NCBI GenBank assembly: GCA_009840635.1
Contig: VXNL01000046.1
Location: 1 to 45,384 of the forward strand
Reading direction: 5' to 3'
Length of the DNA stretch: 45,384 nucleotides
Source of the DNA: Acidobacteriota bacterium
GTDB lineage: Bacteria; Acidobacteriota; Vicinamibacteria; Marinacidobacterales; Marinacidobacteraceae
Shown: piece by piece, positions 13,886 through 23,054 of the stretch
How the letters are laid out: every line of letters begins with the position of its first letter
Numbering within the stretch: the stretch's first letter is position 1
The notes under the pieces: generated by a model
What the model saw: the letters and a program-made list of their open reading frames with translations, nothing else
Database searches by the model: none
Told to the model about the DNA's origin: nothing
Program-made: the position numbers and the translations under genes

Positions 13886-16825
13886 ATGCCCGCCGGGATG
13901 GTTCTTTCTCGTCGGCTGGCCGTACACGCGGCGCTTGCCCTGACGCTCGCCGGTGCGGCCGCGGCCGCCCAGTCGCTCTCGTCGGTGCACGGTTTCGTGA
14001 GCGACGACAACGGCGCCGCGCTCGCCGGGGTGACGGTCGAACTCGTGGACCGCGACCGCGGCCACCGCCGGACGGTGGTTTCGAACGACCGGGGCTTCTT
14101 CGCGCTGCGGGCCGTCCTGAGCGGCGAATACGACCTCATCGCCTCGCTGCCGGGGTTCCGGACCGTGCGGCGGGAAGACCTCCATCTCCACGTCGGCCAG
14201 AGCGTCGAGCTCGATCTGCGGCTGGGCCTCGCTTCGGTCGAGGAAACGGTGACGGTGAACGCCGAAGCGCCCGTGCTGGAGGTCGGCAGGTCCGGCGCCG
14301 CCGGCTACGTGGACGAGGAAGAGATCGCGGCGCTCCCGATTGCGGGCCGGGACTTCGTCCGGTTCGCGCTGCTGCAGCCCCTGGTCCAGGTCGACCCGAA
14401 CCGGGGGACGCTTTCGCTCAGCGGGCAGCGGGCCGTGAACTCCGGCCTCACGATCGACGGCGCGAACGCAAAGAGCGCCTTCTTCGGGTTCGGCCGCGGC
14501 GGACTCGCGCGGGAAGGCGGGGGCGTGCTGGTGGCGCAGGAGTCCGTCAAGGAGTTCCAGGTGGTCACCAGCGGGTATGCGGCGGAGGCGGGCCGCTCCG
14601 GCGGCGGCGCCATGAACGTCGTGACCAAGTCCGGCGGCAACGAGTTCGCGGGTTCGGCGTTCTGGTTCCTACGGAACGACCGGATGGTCGCCCGGCTCCC
14701 GCAGTCGCCGCTCGACGCGTTCCGCGGCGTTTCACCGGACGACGACCGCTACCAGGCGGACGCCTTCCGGCGCGCCAACTGGGGCGCCTCGCTGGGCGGC
14801 CCGATCCGCCGCGACCGCACCCACTTCTTCCTGTCCTACGACCAGACCTCCCAGAACCAGCCGTTCCTGCGGAACATCCGGGGCCGCGGTCACTACGACG
14901 CGGTGCTCGCCGCCTTCCCCGAACTCGTCGCCGGCTACCGCCCGAACGACGACGGGATCGCCGCCCCCGACCCGGAGCGGGGCCGCACTGCCAGCGGCCA
15001 GTTCCTGCGCGAGACCGGCAACCTCATCCTCTTCGGCAAGCTGAACCACCGGGTGAACGACCGGCACTCGCTCACCCTCCGCTACAACTTCACGGACTAC
15101 GACCGGGTCTCCGACTACGTCGGGGAGGAGTCCCGGCGCTTCGTCGAGAGCCACTCGCTGGTGGGATCGCTCGTTTCGCTCGTGGGGAATGCCGGGGTCA
15201 ACGAGTTCCGGTTCCAGTACGCCTACGACCACTTCGACCGGAGTTCGCACCTGCCGGAAAGCGCCCTCCAGGCGCACTTCCGCATCTTTTCGCCCGCCGT
15301 CGGCTCGTTCGGCAAGCCCTGGTGGCTTCCGGTCTTCAACCACGAGCGCAAGTTCGAGGTGCGCGAACGGTTCTCCCTCCTGCTGGGGAACCACGAAGTC
15401 CGTGCCGGCTTCACCCTTAGCCACGACACCCTGAACGAGTACTTCGTGGGCAACGCGGACGGCGGTTACGACTTCGACACGCTCGAGGACTTCGTCGCCG
15501 GGGACGCCGCCCGCGCCGTCATCTGGTTCGGGAGCAAGGCGAAGCCGAACTTCCGGGTGGCCCAGCAGATCCTCGGCGTCTACCTCCAGGATTCGTGGAG
15601 CCCGAATCCGCGCCTCACCCTGAACGCGGGCGTGCGCTGGGACGGGACGTTCAACCCCGGCGGCATCGAACACGTGCTGCCGGAGGGCCGGCGCATCCCC
15701 GGCGACCTCGACAACGTCTCGCCGAGGGGCGGATTCGTCTGGTCCCTCGACTCGCGGAGCGTCGTGCGCGCCGGGGGCGGGATCTTCCACGCCCGGACGC
15801 CCACCCTGCTGTTCTCGACCGCGCACAGCGACACCGGCGTCTTTCCCCGCTTCGGCAACGCGATCCTCGCCCCCGGGGACACCGGTTTCGTCCCGCTCGG
15901 CGACCCGATCGACAACGAGAACCCGCCCGCCGGGATGATCCCGGCGCTCAGCTACTTCGACCCCGCCTTCGAGGATCCCCGGACGGAGCGCGTCAATCTC
16001 GGCTACGAGCGCGAGATCGGGCGTGGACTCGCCGTCTCGGTCGATCTGCTGGCGGCGCGGAGCCGTTTCCTCCAGTCGAACCGGGATGCCAACGTCCCGG
16101 CGCCGTCCCGGGACGCCTTCGGCCGCCCGGTCTACTCGGGCGAGCGGATCGACCCGGCCTACGGACCCGTCCTGGTGCGGGCCGCGCTCGGGCGTTCCGA
16201 CTACGTGGCGGTCACCGCCGCGCTGCGGCGCCGTTACCGGGACGGCATCCAGTTCCAGGCCCACTACACCTGGTCCCGCGACCGCTCGAACGACGACAGC
16301 GAGCGGTCGGGACGGCTGACGCTCACCGATCCCGCAGACCCCGACTACGACTGGGGGCTCTCGAACCGGGACACTCCCCACCGGCTGGTGGCGAGCGGGG
16401 TCTTCGGCCTGCCGGCCGGGCTACAGGCGAGCGGCATCTTCACTGCCCAGTCCGGCTCGCCCTACACGGCCCTCGATCCCGCGGCGGGCTTCCATCACCA
16501 TCCCGGCTTCGCGGTCGGCCCGCACGGCGCTCACGCGCGGGCGGTGGTCGCGGGCGCGCTCGTCCCGCTGAACGGCGAGCGGAACGACCCCTGGACGAAC
16601 CTCGACCTGCGGATCACGAAACGCTTCGGACTCGGCCCGGTGCAGGCCGAGGCGCTCTTCGAGGTCTTCAACGTCCTGAACCACGCCGCCTTCCGGGTGG
16701 GGGACGTCGACCAGCAGGAGGTCTTTCTCGACGACGGCGTCACTCCGAACCCGGAGTTCGGTCTCGCCGGCGCGCTTGTCGGCGCCCAGCGTCAGGCGCA
16801 GCTCGCCCTGCGCATCGTTTTCTGA
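13886..16825 (+). CDS. TonB-dependent receptor, Oar-like, with N-terminal carboxypeptidase-regulatory domain
   Basis: The 979-residue outer-membrane protein has a signal peptide (residues 1-28, ending AAAAAQS) and a CarboxypepD_reg-like beta-sandwich (about 30-115: GFVSDDNGAALAGVTVEL, GFFALRAVLSGEYDL). A plug domain follows (about 125-260: AGYVDEEEIAALPIAGRDF, LTIDGANAKSAFFGFG, VKEFQVVTSGYAAEAGRSGGGAMNVVTKSGGNEFAGSAF), then a long beta-barrel ending in Phe. Such proteins import polymers, peptides or siderophores using TonB; the ligand is unknown. Two ATGs (13886, 13898) are possible starts. It is followed by a closely related second copy, so the pair arose by tandem duplication. Confidence 0.93.
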   Translation: MPAGMVLSRRLAVHAALALTLAGAAAAAQSLSSVHGFVSDDNGAALAGVTVELVDRDRGHRRTVVSNDRGFFALRAVLSGEYDLIASLPGFRTVRREDLHLHVGQSVELDLRLGLASVEETVTVNAEAPVLEVGRSGAAGYVDEEEIAALPIAGRDFVRFALLQPLVQVDPNRGTLSLSGQRAVNSGLTIDGANAKSAFFGFGRGGLAREGGGVLVAQESVKEFQVVTSGYAAEAGRSGGGAMNVVTKSGGNEFAGSAFWFLRNDRMVARLPQSPLDAFRGVSPDDDRYQADAFRRANWGASLGGPIRRDRTHFFLSYDQTSQNQPFLRNIRGRGHYDAVLAAFPELVAGYRPNDDGIAAPDPERGRTASGQFLRETGNLILFGKLNHRVNDRHSLTLRYNFTDYDRVSDYVGEESRRFVESHSLVGSLVSLVGNAGVNEFRFQYAYDHFDRSSHLPESALQAHFRIFSPAVGSFGKPWWLPVFNHERKFEVRERFSLLLGNHEVRAGFTLSHDTLNEYFVGNADGGYDFDTLEDFVAGDAARAVIWFGSKAKPNFRVAQQILGVYLQDSWSPNPRLTLNAGVRWDGTFNPGGIEHVLPEGRRIPGDLDNVSPRGGFVWSLDSRSVVRAGGGIFHARTPTLLFSTAHSDTGVFPRFGNAILAPGDTGFVPLGDPIDNENPPAGMIPALSYFDPAFEDPRTERVNLGYEREIGRGLAVSVDLLAARSRFLQSNRDANVPAPSRDAFGRPVYSGERIDPAYGPVLVRAALGRSDYVAVTAALRRRYRDGIQFQAHYTWSRDRSNDDSERSGRLTLTDPADPDYDWGLSNRDTPHRLVASGVFGLPAGLQASGIFTAQSGSPYTALDPAAGFHHHPGFAVGPHGAHARAVVAGALVPLNGERNDPWTNLDLRITKRFGLGPVQAEALFEVFNVLNHAAFRVGDVDQQEVFLDDGVTPNPEFGLAGALVGAQRQAQLALRIVF

Positions 16826-16955
16826 ACGGTCGCCGGTTCGTCTCGCAGATCTCTCCCGCGCGTTCTTGAAAAGAAACGCTTCCGCGTCAAGGATTCCGGC
16901 GTCCCGGGGGTTCAGCCTCCGGTTTCTTCATTCCTGGATTCCCTGGAGAACGGAC

Positions 16956-19853
16956 GTGTCCATCGTCAAGTCACTGTCGGCCAGTGTCCTGCTGGTCCTT
17001 TTCTTCGCCATTCCGGGCGCGGCCCTGCAGTCCCTCGGGACCGTGCAGGGCTTCATCACCGACGAGAGCGGCGCGGCGCTGCCCGGGGTGACCGTCGAGC
17101 TGCGGGACATCGAGCGCGGCCAGCTCCGGAACGCCGTGACGAACGGACAGGGGTTCTTCGCGGTCCGGTCGGTGCCGAGCGGGCAGTACGACCTGACCGC
17201 CTCGCTTGCCGGATTTCAGACGGCGCGCCACGAGGGAATCGGACTCCTCGTGGGCCAGATCCTCGAGACCGACCTCCAGCTCGCGCTGTCCGGAGTCCAG
17301 GAGACCGTGGTGGTGACCGCCGAGGCGCCGCTGCTCGAGGTGGGCCGCGGCGGCGCCGCCGGCTACGTGGACGAGCAGGAGATCTCGTCGCTGCCGATCT
17401 CGGGCCGCGACTACGTGCAGTTCGCGCTGCTGAAGCCGACCGTGAAGGTGGAGCCGCAGCGCGGCGGCATCTCCCTGAGCGGGCAGCGCGGGATCAACTC
17501 CGGGCTCACGATCGACGGCGCCGACGCGAAGAGCGCCTTTTTCGGTTACGGCCGCGGCGGCGAGGCCACCGAGAACGGCGGCCTCGTGGTGGCGCAGGAG
17601 TCCGTCAAGGAGTTCCAGGTGGTCACCAGCGGCTACTCCGCCGAGGCCGGGCGTTCCGGGGGTGGCTACATCAACGTGGTGACGAAGGCCGGCACCAACG
17701 ACTTCGCCGGGTCCGGCTTCCTCTTCTTCCGCGACCAGCGGATGGTCGCCCGGCTCTCCCAGTCGCCGCTGGATGCCCACCGGGGGATCGACGCCGCCGA
17801 CGACCGCTACGAAGTGGACGAGTTCGAGCGCTACAACTGGGGCGCCTCGTTCGGCGGTCCCATCGTCCGGGACCGCACCCATTTCTTCCTGTCCTACGAC
17901 CAGACGGCGCGCAGCCAGCCGTTCATCCGGGATATCCGGGGCGCGGGCCAGTACGACGCGATTCAGTCGGTCTATCCCGAAGTGCTGGCCGGATTCAGCC
18001 CGAACGGCGACGGCACCGCCAGCGGGCAGTTCGTTCGCGAGACCGACAACCTGATCCTCTTCGGCAAGCTGAACCACCGCCTGAACGACCAACACTCGCT
18101 CACCCTCCGCTACAACTTCACCGACTACGCCCGAACCTCGGACTACGTGGCCGAGGAGTCGCGGAAGCTCGAAAGCACCCACGCCCTCGTCGGCTCGGTG
18201 GTCTCGCTGCTCGGCGAGACGGGCGTCAACGAGTTCCGGGTCCAGTACGCCTACGACGACCTCGACCGGCTGGCGAACCTGCCCGGCAGCGCGCTCCAGG
18301 CGAACTTCCGGATCTTCGAGCCGTCCTTCGGATCGTTCGGCAAGCCGTGGTGGCTTCCCATCTACGTGGACGAGCGGAAGTTCGAAATCCAGGAGCGCTT
18401 CTCCTTCCTCTCCGGGAACCACGAGATCCGCCTCGGATTCGACTTCAGCCAGGACCACCTCAGCGAGTACTTCGCCGGGAACGCCGACGGCCGCTACGAC
18501 TTCAACGACGTCGACGACTTCGTGAACGGCGCCGCGGCGCGGGCGCGCATCTTCTTCGGGGACGTGAGCAACCCGAACTTCGACATCACCCAGCAGACCC
18601 TCGGCTTCTACCTCCAGGACACCTGGAGCCCGAGCGCCCGGCTCACGCTGAATGCCGGCGCCCGCTGGGACGGCACCTTCAACCCGAGCGGGATCGAGCA
18701 CGTCCTCCCCGAAGGGACCTCGATCCCGAACGATCTGGACAACGTCTCGCCGCGCGCCGGGTTCGTCTATTCGCTCGACGCCGACACGATCCTCCGCGGC
18801 GGCGCGGGGATCTTCTACGGGCGCACCCCGACCCTGCTGTTCTTCTCCGCCTACAGCGACACCGGCGTCTTTCCGCGCTACGGGAACGCCGTCGTGGCGC
18901 CGGGAGAGACGGGTTTCGTTCCGATGGGCCGCGCGATCGACAACGCGAACCCGCCGGCCGGCCTGACCCCGTCGCTGAGCTACGTCCACCCGGACTTCGA
19001 GGATCCCCGCACCACCCGGTTCAACCTCGGATACGAGCGGGAGGTCGCGGAGGACCTCGCCGCTTCGCTCGATTTCGTGTACGCCCGGGGCGATCTGCTC
19101 GCCTCCAACGTGGACGCGAACACGCCGGCCCCCGGCCGCGACGCCTTCGGGCGCCCGGTCTACAGCGGTGACCGGGTCAACCCGAACTTCGGGACGATCC
19201 TGGTGCGCGATTCCCTCGCGCGTTCCGACTACGTGGCCCTCACCGCCGCGCTCCGGCGCCGGTTCCGGGACGGCATCCAGTTCCAGGCCCACTACACCTG
19301 GTCGCGCGACCGTTCGAACGACGACAACGAGCGGTCCTCGGGCAGCCTGACGCTGACCGATCCGTCAGATCCCGACTACGACTGGGGTCTCTCCAGCCGA
19401 GACATCCCGCACCGCTTCGTGGCGAGCGGCGTCTTCACGCTCCCCTTCGACATCCTGGCGAGCGGGATCCTGACCGCCCAGTCCGGATCGCCGTTCACCG
19501 CGCTGGACCCGCGGGTCGGCTTCCACAACCACCCCGACTTCTACGTCGGCCCCTACGGGCCCCAGACCCGGGCGGTGGTCGGCGGAGAACTCGTCCCCGT
19601 GAACGGCGAGCGGAACGAAGCCTGGACAAACCTGGACCTCCGGATCACCAAGCGGTTCGAGGTGGGCGGCGCGCAGCTCGAGGCGCTCTTCGAGGTATTC
19701 AACGTCATGAACGCGGCCACCTTCCGGGTGTCCGGCTCGGACCAGCAGGAACCGGTCCTCGGCGACGGCGGGCCGAATCCCGAGTTCGGGCTCGGGGCCG
19801 CCCGGGTCGGCGCCCAGCGTCAGGCCCAGCTCGGGCTGCGGGTGATCTTCTAG
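16956..19853 (+). CDS. TonB-dependent receptor, Oar-like, tandem paralogue
   Basis: The 965-residue paralogue has the same layout as the preceding receptor: signal peptide (about residues 1-24), carboxypeptidase-regulatory domain (GFITDESGAALPGVTVELRD), plug (ISSLPISGRDYVQFALLKP, LTIDGADAKSAFFGYGRGG) and beta-barrel ending RVIF. Many blocks are identical between the two, for example VAQESVKEFQVVTSGY and HYTWSRDRSNDD. The start is the GTG at 16956, preceded by GGAG seven bases upstream and followed directly by the signal peptide; the longer upstream frame overlaps the first receptor and is not used. There are 130 bases between the two genes. Confidence 0.93.
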   Translation: MSIVKSLSASVLLVLFFAIPGAALQSLGTVQGFITDESGAALPGVTVELRDIERGQLRNAVTNGQGFFAVRSVPSGQYDLTASLAGFQTARHEGIGLLVGQILETDLQLALSGVQETVVVTAEAPLLEVGRGGAAGYVDEQEISSLPISGRDYVQFALLKPTVKVEPQRGGISLSGQRGINSGLTIDGADAKSAFFGYGRGGEATENGGLVVAQESVKEFQVVTSGYSAEAGRSGGGYINVVTKAGTNDFAGSGFLFFRDQRMVARLSQSPLDAHRGIDAADDRYEVDEFERYNWGASFGGPIVRDRTHFFLSYDQTARSQPFIRDIRGAGQYDAIQSVYPEVLAGFSPNGDGTASGQFVRETDNLILFGKLNHRLNDQHSLTLRYNFTDYARTSDYVAEESRKLESTHALVGSVVSLLGETGVNEFRVQYAYDDLDRLANLPGSALQANFRIFEPSFGSFGKPWWLPIYVDERKFEIQERFSFLSGNHEIRLGFDFSQDHLSEYFAGNADGRYDFNDVDDFVNGAAARARIFFGDVSNPNFDITQQTLGFYLQDTWSPSARLTLNAGARWDGTFNPSGIEHVLPEGTSIPNDLDNVSPRAGFVYSLDADTILRGGAGIFYGRTPTLLFFSAYSDTGVFPRYGNAVVAPGETGFVPMGRAIDNANPPAGLTPSLSYVHPDFEDPRTTRFNLGYEREVAEDLAASLDFVYARGDLLASNVDANTPAPGRDAFGRPVYSGDRVNPNFGTILVRDSLARSDYVALTAALRRRFRDGIQFQAHYTWSRDRSNDDNERSSGSLTLTDPSDPDYDWGLSSRDIPHRFVASGVFTLPFDILASGILTAQSGSPFTALDPRVGFHNHPDFYVGPYGPQTRAVVGGELVPVNGERNEAWTNLDLRITKRFEVGGAQLEALFEVFNVMNAATFRVSGSDQQEPVLGDGGPNPEFGLGAARVGAQRQAQLGLRVIF

Positions 19854-20203
19854 CTCCGTTCCCGCGGCACGCCGCCGAAGATCACGGTACGGCTTGGACC
19901 GCCGGCTTCAGCCGGCACGCGCGGCGCTCCGCGCTGCTCACGTCCCAGCGCTAACCGCCGACGCGACACACACGGCTTGGAACGCCGACCTCGGGTCGGC
20001 ATCGCGCGGGAGCGCGAAACCCGCGTTGGTGGCGCTGCGCCCCGCTAACGAGGGGGCGACGCTCAGCTCGTTCCGATCACGGGGGGTGTTCCCGGTGGGG
20101 ACCTCTGTACTGAAGGGGACGACCAAACACGCACCGTACTTTCTATCTGGACCGTCCAAATCACTACCAGACAGATGTACTGGGATCGTGAGTGAGCCGG
20201 GGG
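19854..20203. repeat. 350-base gene-free stretch with dispersed palindromic repeat, copy 5
   Basis: Between the convergent receptor and serine hydrolase genes, 19891-20020 holds an A-type unit (GGCTTGGACCGCCGGCTTCAGCCGGCA) and a second unit whose stem has changed on both sides to GCCGACCTCGGGTCGGC. The remainder (20021-20203) shows no convincing gene. Its position between converging genes would suit a terminator, but no U-tract follows the hairpins. Confidence 0.7.
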
Positions 20204-21649
20204 CTAGCTCGCGCTGTCGTCGAAGGCCGCCAGGATCGCCCCCACCGTGGCGTTCAGGTAGGCGTCGTGGCCTCCGGGGCTCGGACCCAGGCGGACAACG
20301 ACCACGTCCCGCGACGGGATGACCATGGTGACCTGGCCCATGTGCCCGAGCGCCCAGTAGGCGTCGCTCGGGATGTCGGCGTAGCGCCCGCCGAGGTTCA
20401 GCCACCAGAGGCCGCCGTACTCCCCTTCCTTCGCCCCCGGCGAGAGACTGCTCACGAACTCCGACCAGTACTCGGGGAGGATGCGGTCGTCCTCGAACAC
20501 GCCGTTCCAGAGGTGGAGGAGCCCGAAGCGCATCCAGTCGGCGGCGCTGCCGTACTCGTAGCCGCTCAGGATGAAGTTGCCCCAGGGATCGGGCTCCAGC
20601 ACGAAGTCGCGGGAACCGATGCGGTCGAAGAGCATCCGCTGCGGAAACGTCAGGTAGTCCCCGCCGGCGCCTTCCACGGTCTCCCGCACAATGCGACCGA
20701 GGGTCAGCGGATCGGAGTTCCGGTAGCGGAACTCGGTGCCCGGCGGGATGCCGTAGGGCTGGCTCGACGCGTGCTCGAAGACGTTGAGCGCATCGAAATA
20801 GACCCGCATGTGCTCGTTCTCCGGAACGAGGGATACTGGACCGTCGAATCCGGTATTCGTCATGTCGAGTCCGCTGGTCATGGTGAGCAGGTGCCGCATC
20901 AGGATGACGCCGCGGGGGTCGCCCTCCTCGCGCCACTCGGCCACCGGCGCGGGGTCGTCGAGGCCGAAGTGCCCCTCCTGCATGAGCACCCCGATCAGGG
21001 TGGCGGTGACGCTCTTGCCCTCGGACCAACTGATCTGCGGGGTGTTCCGGGTGAAACCCGGCGCGTAGCGTTCGCCCACGATCTTTCCGCGCCGCACCCC
21101 GGCGAGCGCCCGGGTGTTCTGTTCGGTGCCCATCGCGGCGGCGAGGGCGGCGTCGAGCGCCGCCCGGTCCACGCCGGCTTGGTCGGGTTCCTCCGCCCCG
21201 ACGTCGCCGAGCGGCCAGTCCTGCTCGTCCGATGGCGGGAGGTTCCGGGGCACCGGCACCGGGGTGAAGCGGACCGAGTCTGCCCCGTCTTCCAGGATGG
21301 TGCATCCCTGATCTCCGTGGTACTTGGCAGTCCGTGGCGCCACGTCGGCCGCCCACACCGTGGCGCTCTTCGCCTCCATGTCCACTTCCCACTCGAAGTC
21401 GTCCTGCCACGCCCAGTCGTCGAACGGGACGATGTCGTCGGCCAGCACCGTCACCGGCGAGCGCTCGGTGACCCTGCCGACGACGAACACGCCGGAGCAG
21501 AGGTGATGCGCTCCGATCCCGGCGGCGTACTTCCGGAAGCGTCCGTCGTCCGCCTCCTCCAGGGGTTCGCCCCCACCGCCGCAGGCGCCAAGGACGGCGA
21601 CTACGCCCGCAAGCACCAGAAAAACACACCAGTTCCGTGGTTCCGTCAT
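20204..21649 (-). CDS. Secreted serine hydrolase (class C beta-lactamase fold), lipoprotein, copy 1
   Basis: The 481-residue protein has a perfect lipobox (LGAC, Cys23), a family-specific N-terminal region (about 35-150, including KYAAGIGAHHLCSGVFVVGRVTERSP) and a beta-lactamase/DD-peptidase-like domain. The nucleophile motif SEGK is at residues 209-212 and YRN at 309-311. The C-terminus (GHMGQVTMVIPSRDVVVVRLG) contains the usual strand next to the active site. Enzymes of this group are esterases, peptidases or amidases acting in the periplasm; the substrate is unknown. A TAGAAT box at 21674-21679 and GGAGGG before the ATG support the start. It is one of two intact copies plus one remnant in an array. 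Confidence 0.9.
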   Translation of the reverse strand: MTEPRNWCVFLVLAGVVAVLGACGGGGEPLEEADDGRFRKYAAGIGAHHLCSGVFVVGRVTERSPVTVLADDIVPFDDWAWQDDFEWEVDMEAKSATVWAADVAPRTAKYHGDQGCTILEDGADSVRFTPVPVPRNLPPSDEQDWPLGDVGAEEPDQAGVDRAALDAALAAAMGTEQNTRALAGVRRGKIVGERYAPGFTRNTPQISWSEGKSVTATLIGVLMQEGHFGLDDPAPVAEWREEGDPRGVILMRHLLTMTSGLDMTNTGFDGPVSLVPENEHMRVYFDALNVFEHASSQPYGIPPGTEFRYRNSDPLTLGRIVRETVEGAGGDYLTFPQRMLFDRIGSRDFVLEPDPWGNFILSGYEYGSAADWMRFGLLHLWNGVFEDDRILPEYWSEFVSSLSPGAKEGEYGGLWWLNLGGRYADIPSDAYWALGHMGQVTMVIPSRDVVVVRLGPSPGGHDAYLNATVGAILAAFDDSAS

Positions 21650-21673
21650 CGGGCGTCCCTCCCGTGGGTTTCG

Positions 21674-21679
21674 ATTCTA
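21674..21679 (-). promoter_or_regulatory. Putative -10 box of serine hydrolase copy 1
   Basis: On the minus strand CCCG-TAGAAT-CGAAA lies 25 bases upstream of the ATG at 21649; the intact copy 3 has CCCG-TAGAAT-CGCCG at the equivalent place (25452-25457), so the element was conserved through duplication. No -35 is obvious. Confidence 0.5.
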
Positions 21680-21698
21680 CGGGACGGCGACGGCGAGC

Positions 21699-21777
21699 CC
21701 GCGCTGTCGTCGAAGGCGGCCAGGATCGCGGAGACGGTGGCGTTCAGGTAGGGGCCGAATTCGCCCGGGCTGGGGCC
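21699..21777. repeat. 79-base direct repeat, left copy
   Basis: The 79 bases at 21699-21777 are identical to 23985-24063. Both are 3' ends of serine hydrolase genes, and together they flank the lower-GC three-gene insert. They could support deletion or amplification of the insert by homologous recombination. Confidence 0.9.
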
Positions 21778-21974
21778 CACGCGGCCGATCACCACGTCGG
21801 GCGACGGGATCACCATCGTGGTCTGCCCAATGAATCCCGAGGACGCAGTAAGCGTCGCGCGGGTTGTCCGCGTAGCGTCCGCCGAGGTTCAGCCACCATA
21901 GCCCGCCGTCCTCCCCTTCCTTCGCGCCCGGCGAGGGGCTACTCACGAACTCCGACCAGCCCCAGAGGTGGAGG
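21699..21974 (-). pseudogene. Decayed 3'-end remnant of a serine hydrolase (copy 2)
   Basis: This segment matches only the last quarter of the flanking serine hydrolases and is closest to copy 3. It reads HLWGWSEFVSS and then GGLWWLNLGGRYAD in the proper frame. An internal deletion of about 36 bases lies near 21960, relative to copy 3. One extra base near 21847 (TACTGCGTCCTC against TACTGGGCCTC) shifts the frame. The original stop is gone: the ancestral frame would run on into the promoter of copy 1 and end at a TGA overlapping the copy-1 ATG. Upstream it stops abruptly at about 21974, where lower-GC DNA begins. Confidence 0.85.
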
Positions 21975-22497
21975 ACTCTCCGCGGAAGTACTCCAAGTCC
22001 GGCCAATACTTGAAAAGGCTCAAGAGTTCCCCTCGCACTTTCTTTACTGACGACCGAGTGAATTCGTGTCGTGCCGCGAGCTGGATCAATGCGTGAGACT
22101 CGAAGCCATCCTCACCAGCGTCAATGACGCACCACAATCGCTCACATTGGCAGTCCTGCTGGTCCCGCACTGCGCGACAGCTCACAACGGCCAAACCGTC
22201 ATGGCTCTTGGAGTTGGACCTGAGGACTCTCTCCCGGACAATCCGGTCGCATTCTGCACCCGTCATACCACTTACTCGGATGGTCGACAATCCGCGCCTC
22301 TTCGCATCCAAGAGGTCCTGGCTTGGTAACAGCCCTGGTGCGGGAAGTCCGTCAGGACCTCGGTGTTGCGGCAAATAGACGACACGAGCGATCGGCTCGC
22401 AATCTGCGACAACCCCCGGCGAGAACGGGGATTGTTGTTCAGTTTCGCCGGCACACTCGGCGGGTTCATCGATGGGATCGCATTGCCCAGTGCTCAC
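21943..22497 (-). CDS. Unknown protein, third gene of the lower-GC island operon
   Basis: The 184-residue product has no recognised function. Visible features: an acidic start, then VADCEPIARVVYLPQHRGPDGLPAPGLLP, a block RRGLSTIRVSGMTGAECDRIV, a cysteine-rich middle (SCRAVRDQQDCQCERLWCVIDAGEDGFESHALIQLAA) and a helical basic end (SSVKKVRGELLSLF). There is no signal peptide or membrane helix. The start overlaps the stop of the preceding gene (ATGA). Its last ten or so residues (ESSTSGAGRSS) are read out of the serine hydrolase remnant, so the natural C-terminus was probably lost or replaced at the insertion junction. Confidence 0.65.
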   Translation of the reverse strand: MSTGQCDPIDEPAECAGETEQQSPFSPGVVADCEPIARVVYLPQHRGPDGLPAPGLLPSQDLLDAKRRGLSTIRVSGMTGAECDRIVRERVLRSNSKSHDGLAVVSCRAVRDQQDCQCERLWCVIDAGEDGFESHALIQLAARHEFTRSSVKKVRGELLSLFKYWPDLEYFRGESSTSGAGRSS

Positions 22498-23054
22498 GAC
22501 GTCGGTATCGCGGCTAAGAGTGTTCTTGGAATCTCTTGGCGAGAGAAGTCCTTCTCATCATGGGTATCCAAGCCTTTGGAATCCACCCGAGCGTAGTAGC
22601 AAACCTTGCCGTCTCCATAGAATCCTACGTCAATGAATAGGCCGCCTCGCCTCCAGCATAGGTTGACTTCGCCGTCTCCCGCTGGAGAGGCATGCGGTAA
22701 CATGCAGTCTGCTGGGATGCGGTCCAAGAAGCGCAACGCATCGTCGATGGCAGTTCGTCTTGGCGGCACATAGTGTGGTTCGCCCCAGCCGGGCTTGAGC
22801 GACAGGAAAGAGAGAATTGTCTCCTGAATCGTCTGTCGTTGGTTCCTGGCCCGAACCTGCAGAGGGGTCATCATCTCTGTGGCATGAGTAACGCCTGACG
22901 CATTCCAAGTGTCTCCCCCAGCCGGGTGGGCCAGAGTAAGGAAGACTCCATCCGTGCGCAGTGTGTTGTGCCCGGATCTCCTGGATGCACGGTGCGCCGC
23001 GAGACTGGGCCAGTCGCCAGTCCCCGTGAATGCGTGAATGGACTCAGGAGGCAT
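22494..23054 (-). CDS. Unknown protein, second gene of the lower-GC island operon
   Basis: The 186-residue soluble protein is not recognised with confidence. Its second half has the pattern AIDDALRFLDRIPADCMLPHASPAGDGEVNLCWRRGGLFIDVGFYGDGKVCYYAR, an alpha-helix followed by a run of short beta-strands. I associate this type of segment with small proteins encoded next to TIGR04255 genes, but this is from memory of the pattern, not a search. The start overlaps the end of the upstream TIGR04255-like gene by 11 bases and its stop overlaps the next gene, so the three are translationally coupled. A later internal start is possible, since the first 60 residues are low in recognisable structure. Confidence 0.65.
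   Translation of the reverse strand: MPPESIHAFTGTGDWPSLAAHRASRRSGHNTLRTDGVFLTLAHPAGGDTWNASGVTHATEMMTPLQVRARNQRQTIQETILSFLSLKPGWGEPHYVPPRRTAIDDALRFLDRIPADCMLPHASPAGDGEVNLCWRRGGLFIDVGFYGDGKVCYYARVDSKGLDTHDEKDFSRQEIPRTLLAAIPTS

Noticed and set aside
16971..19292. Long antisense frame of 773 codons opposite the second TonB receptor (and 14732-16381 opposite the first)
   Set aside because: High GC with strong third-position bias keeps antisense frames open; the products are Arg/Val/Glu-rich without any domain, while the plus strand encodes clear receptors.
19854..20203. Rho-independent terminator between the convergent receptor and hydrolase genes
   Set aside because: Hairpins are present but belong to the repeat family and no T-tract follows on either strand.
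22066..22596. Plus-strand frames inside the island
   Set aside because: They are short, lack structure and lie opposite the overlapping minus-strand operon, which has much better gene organisation.
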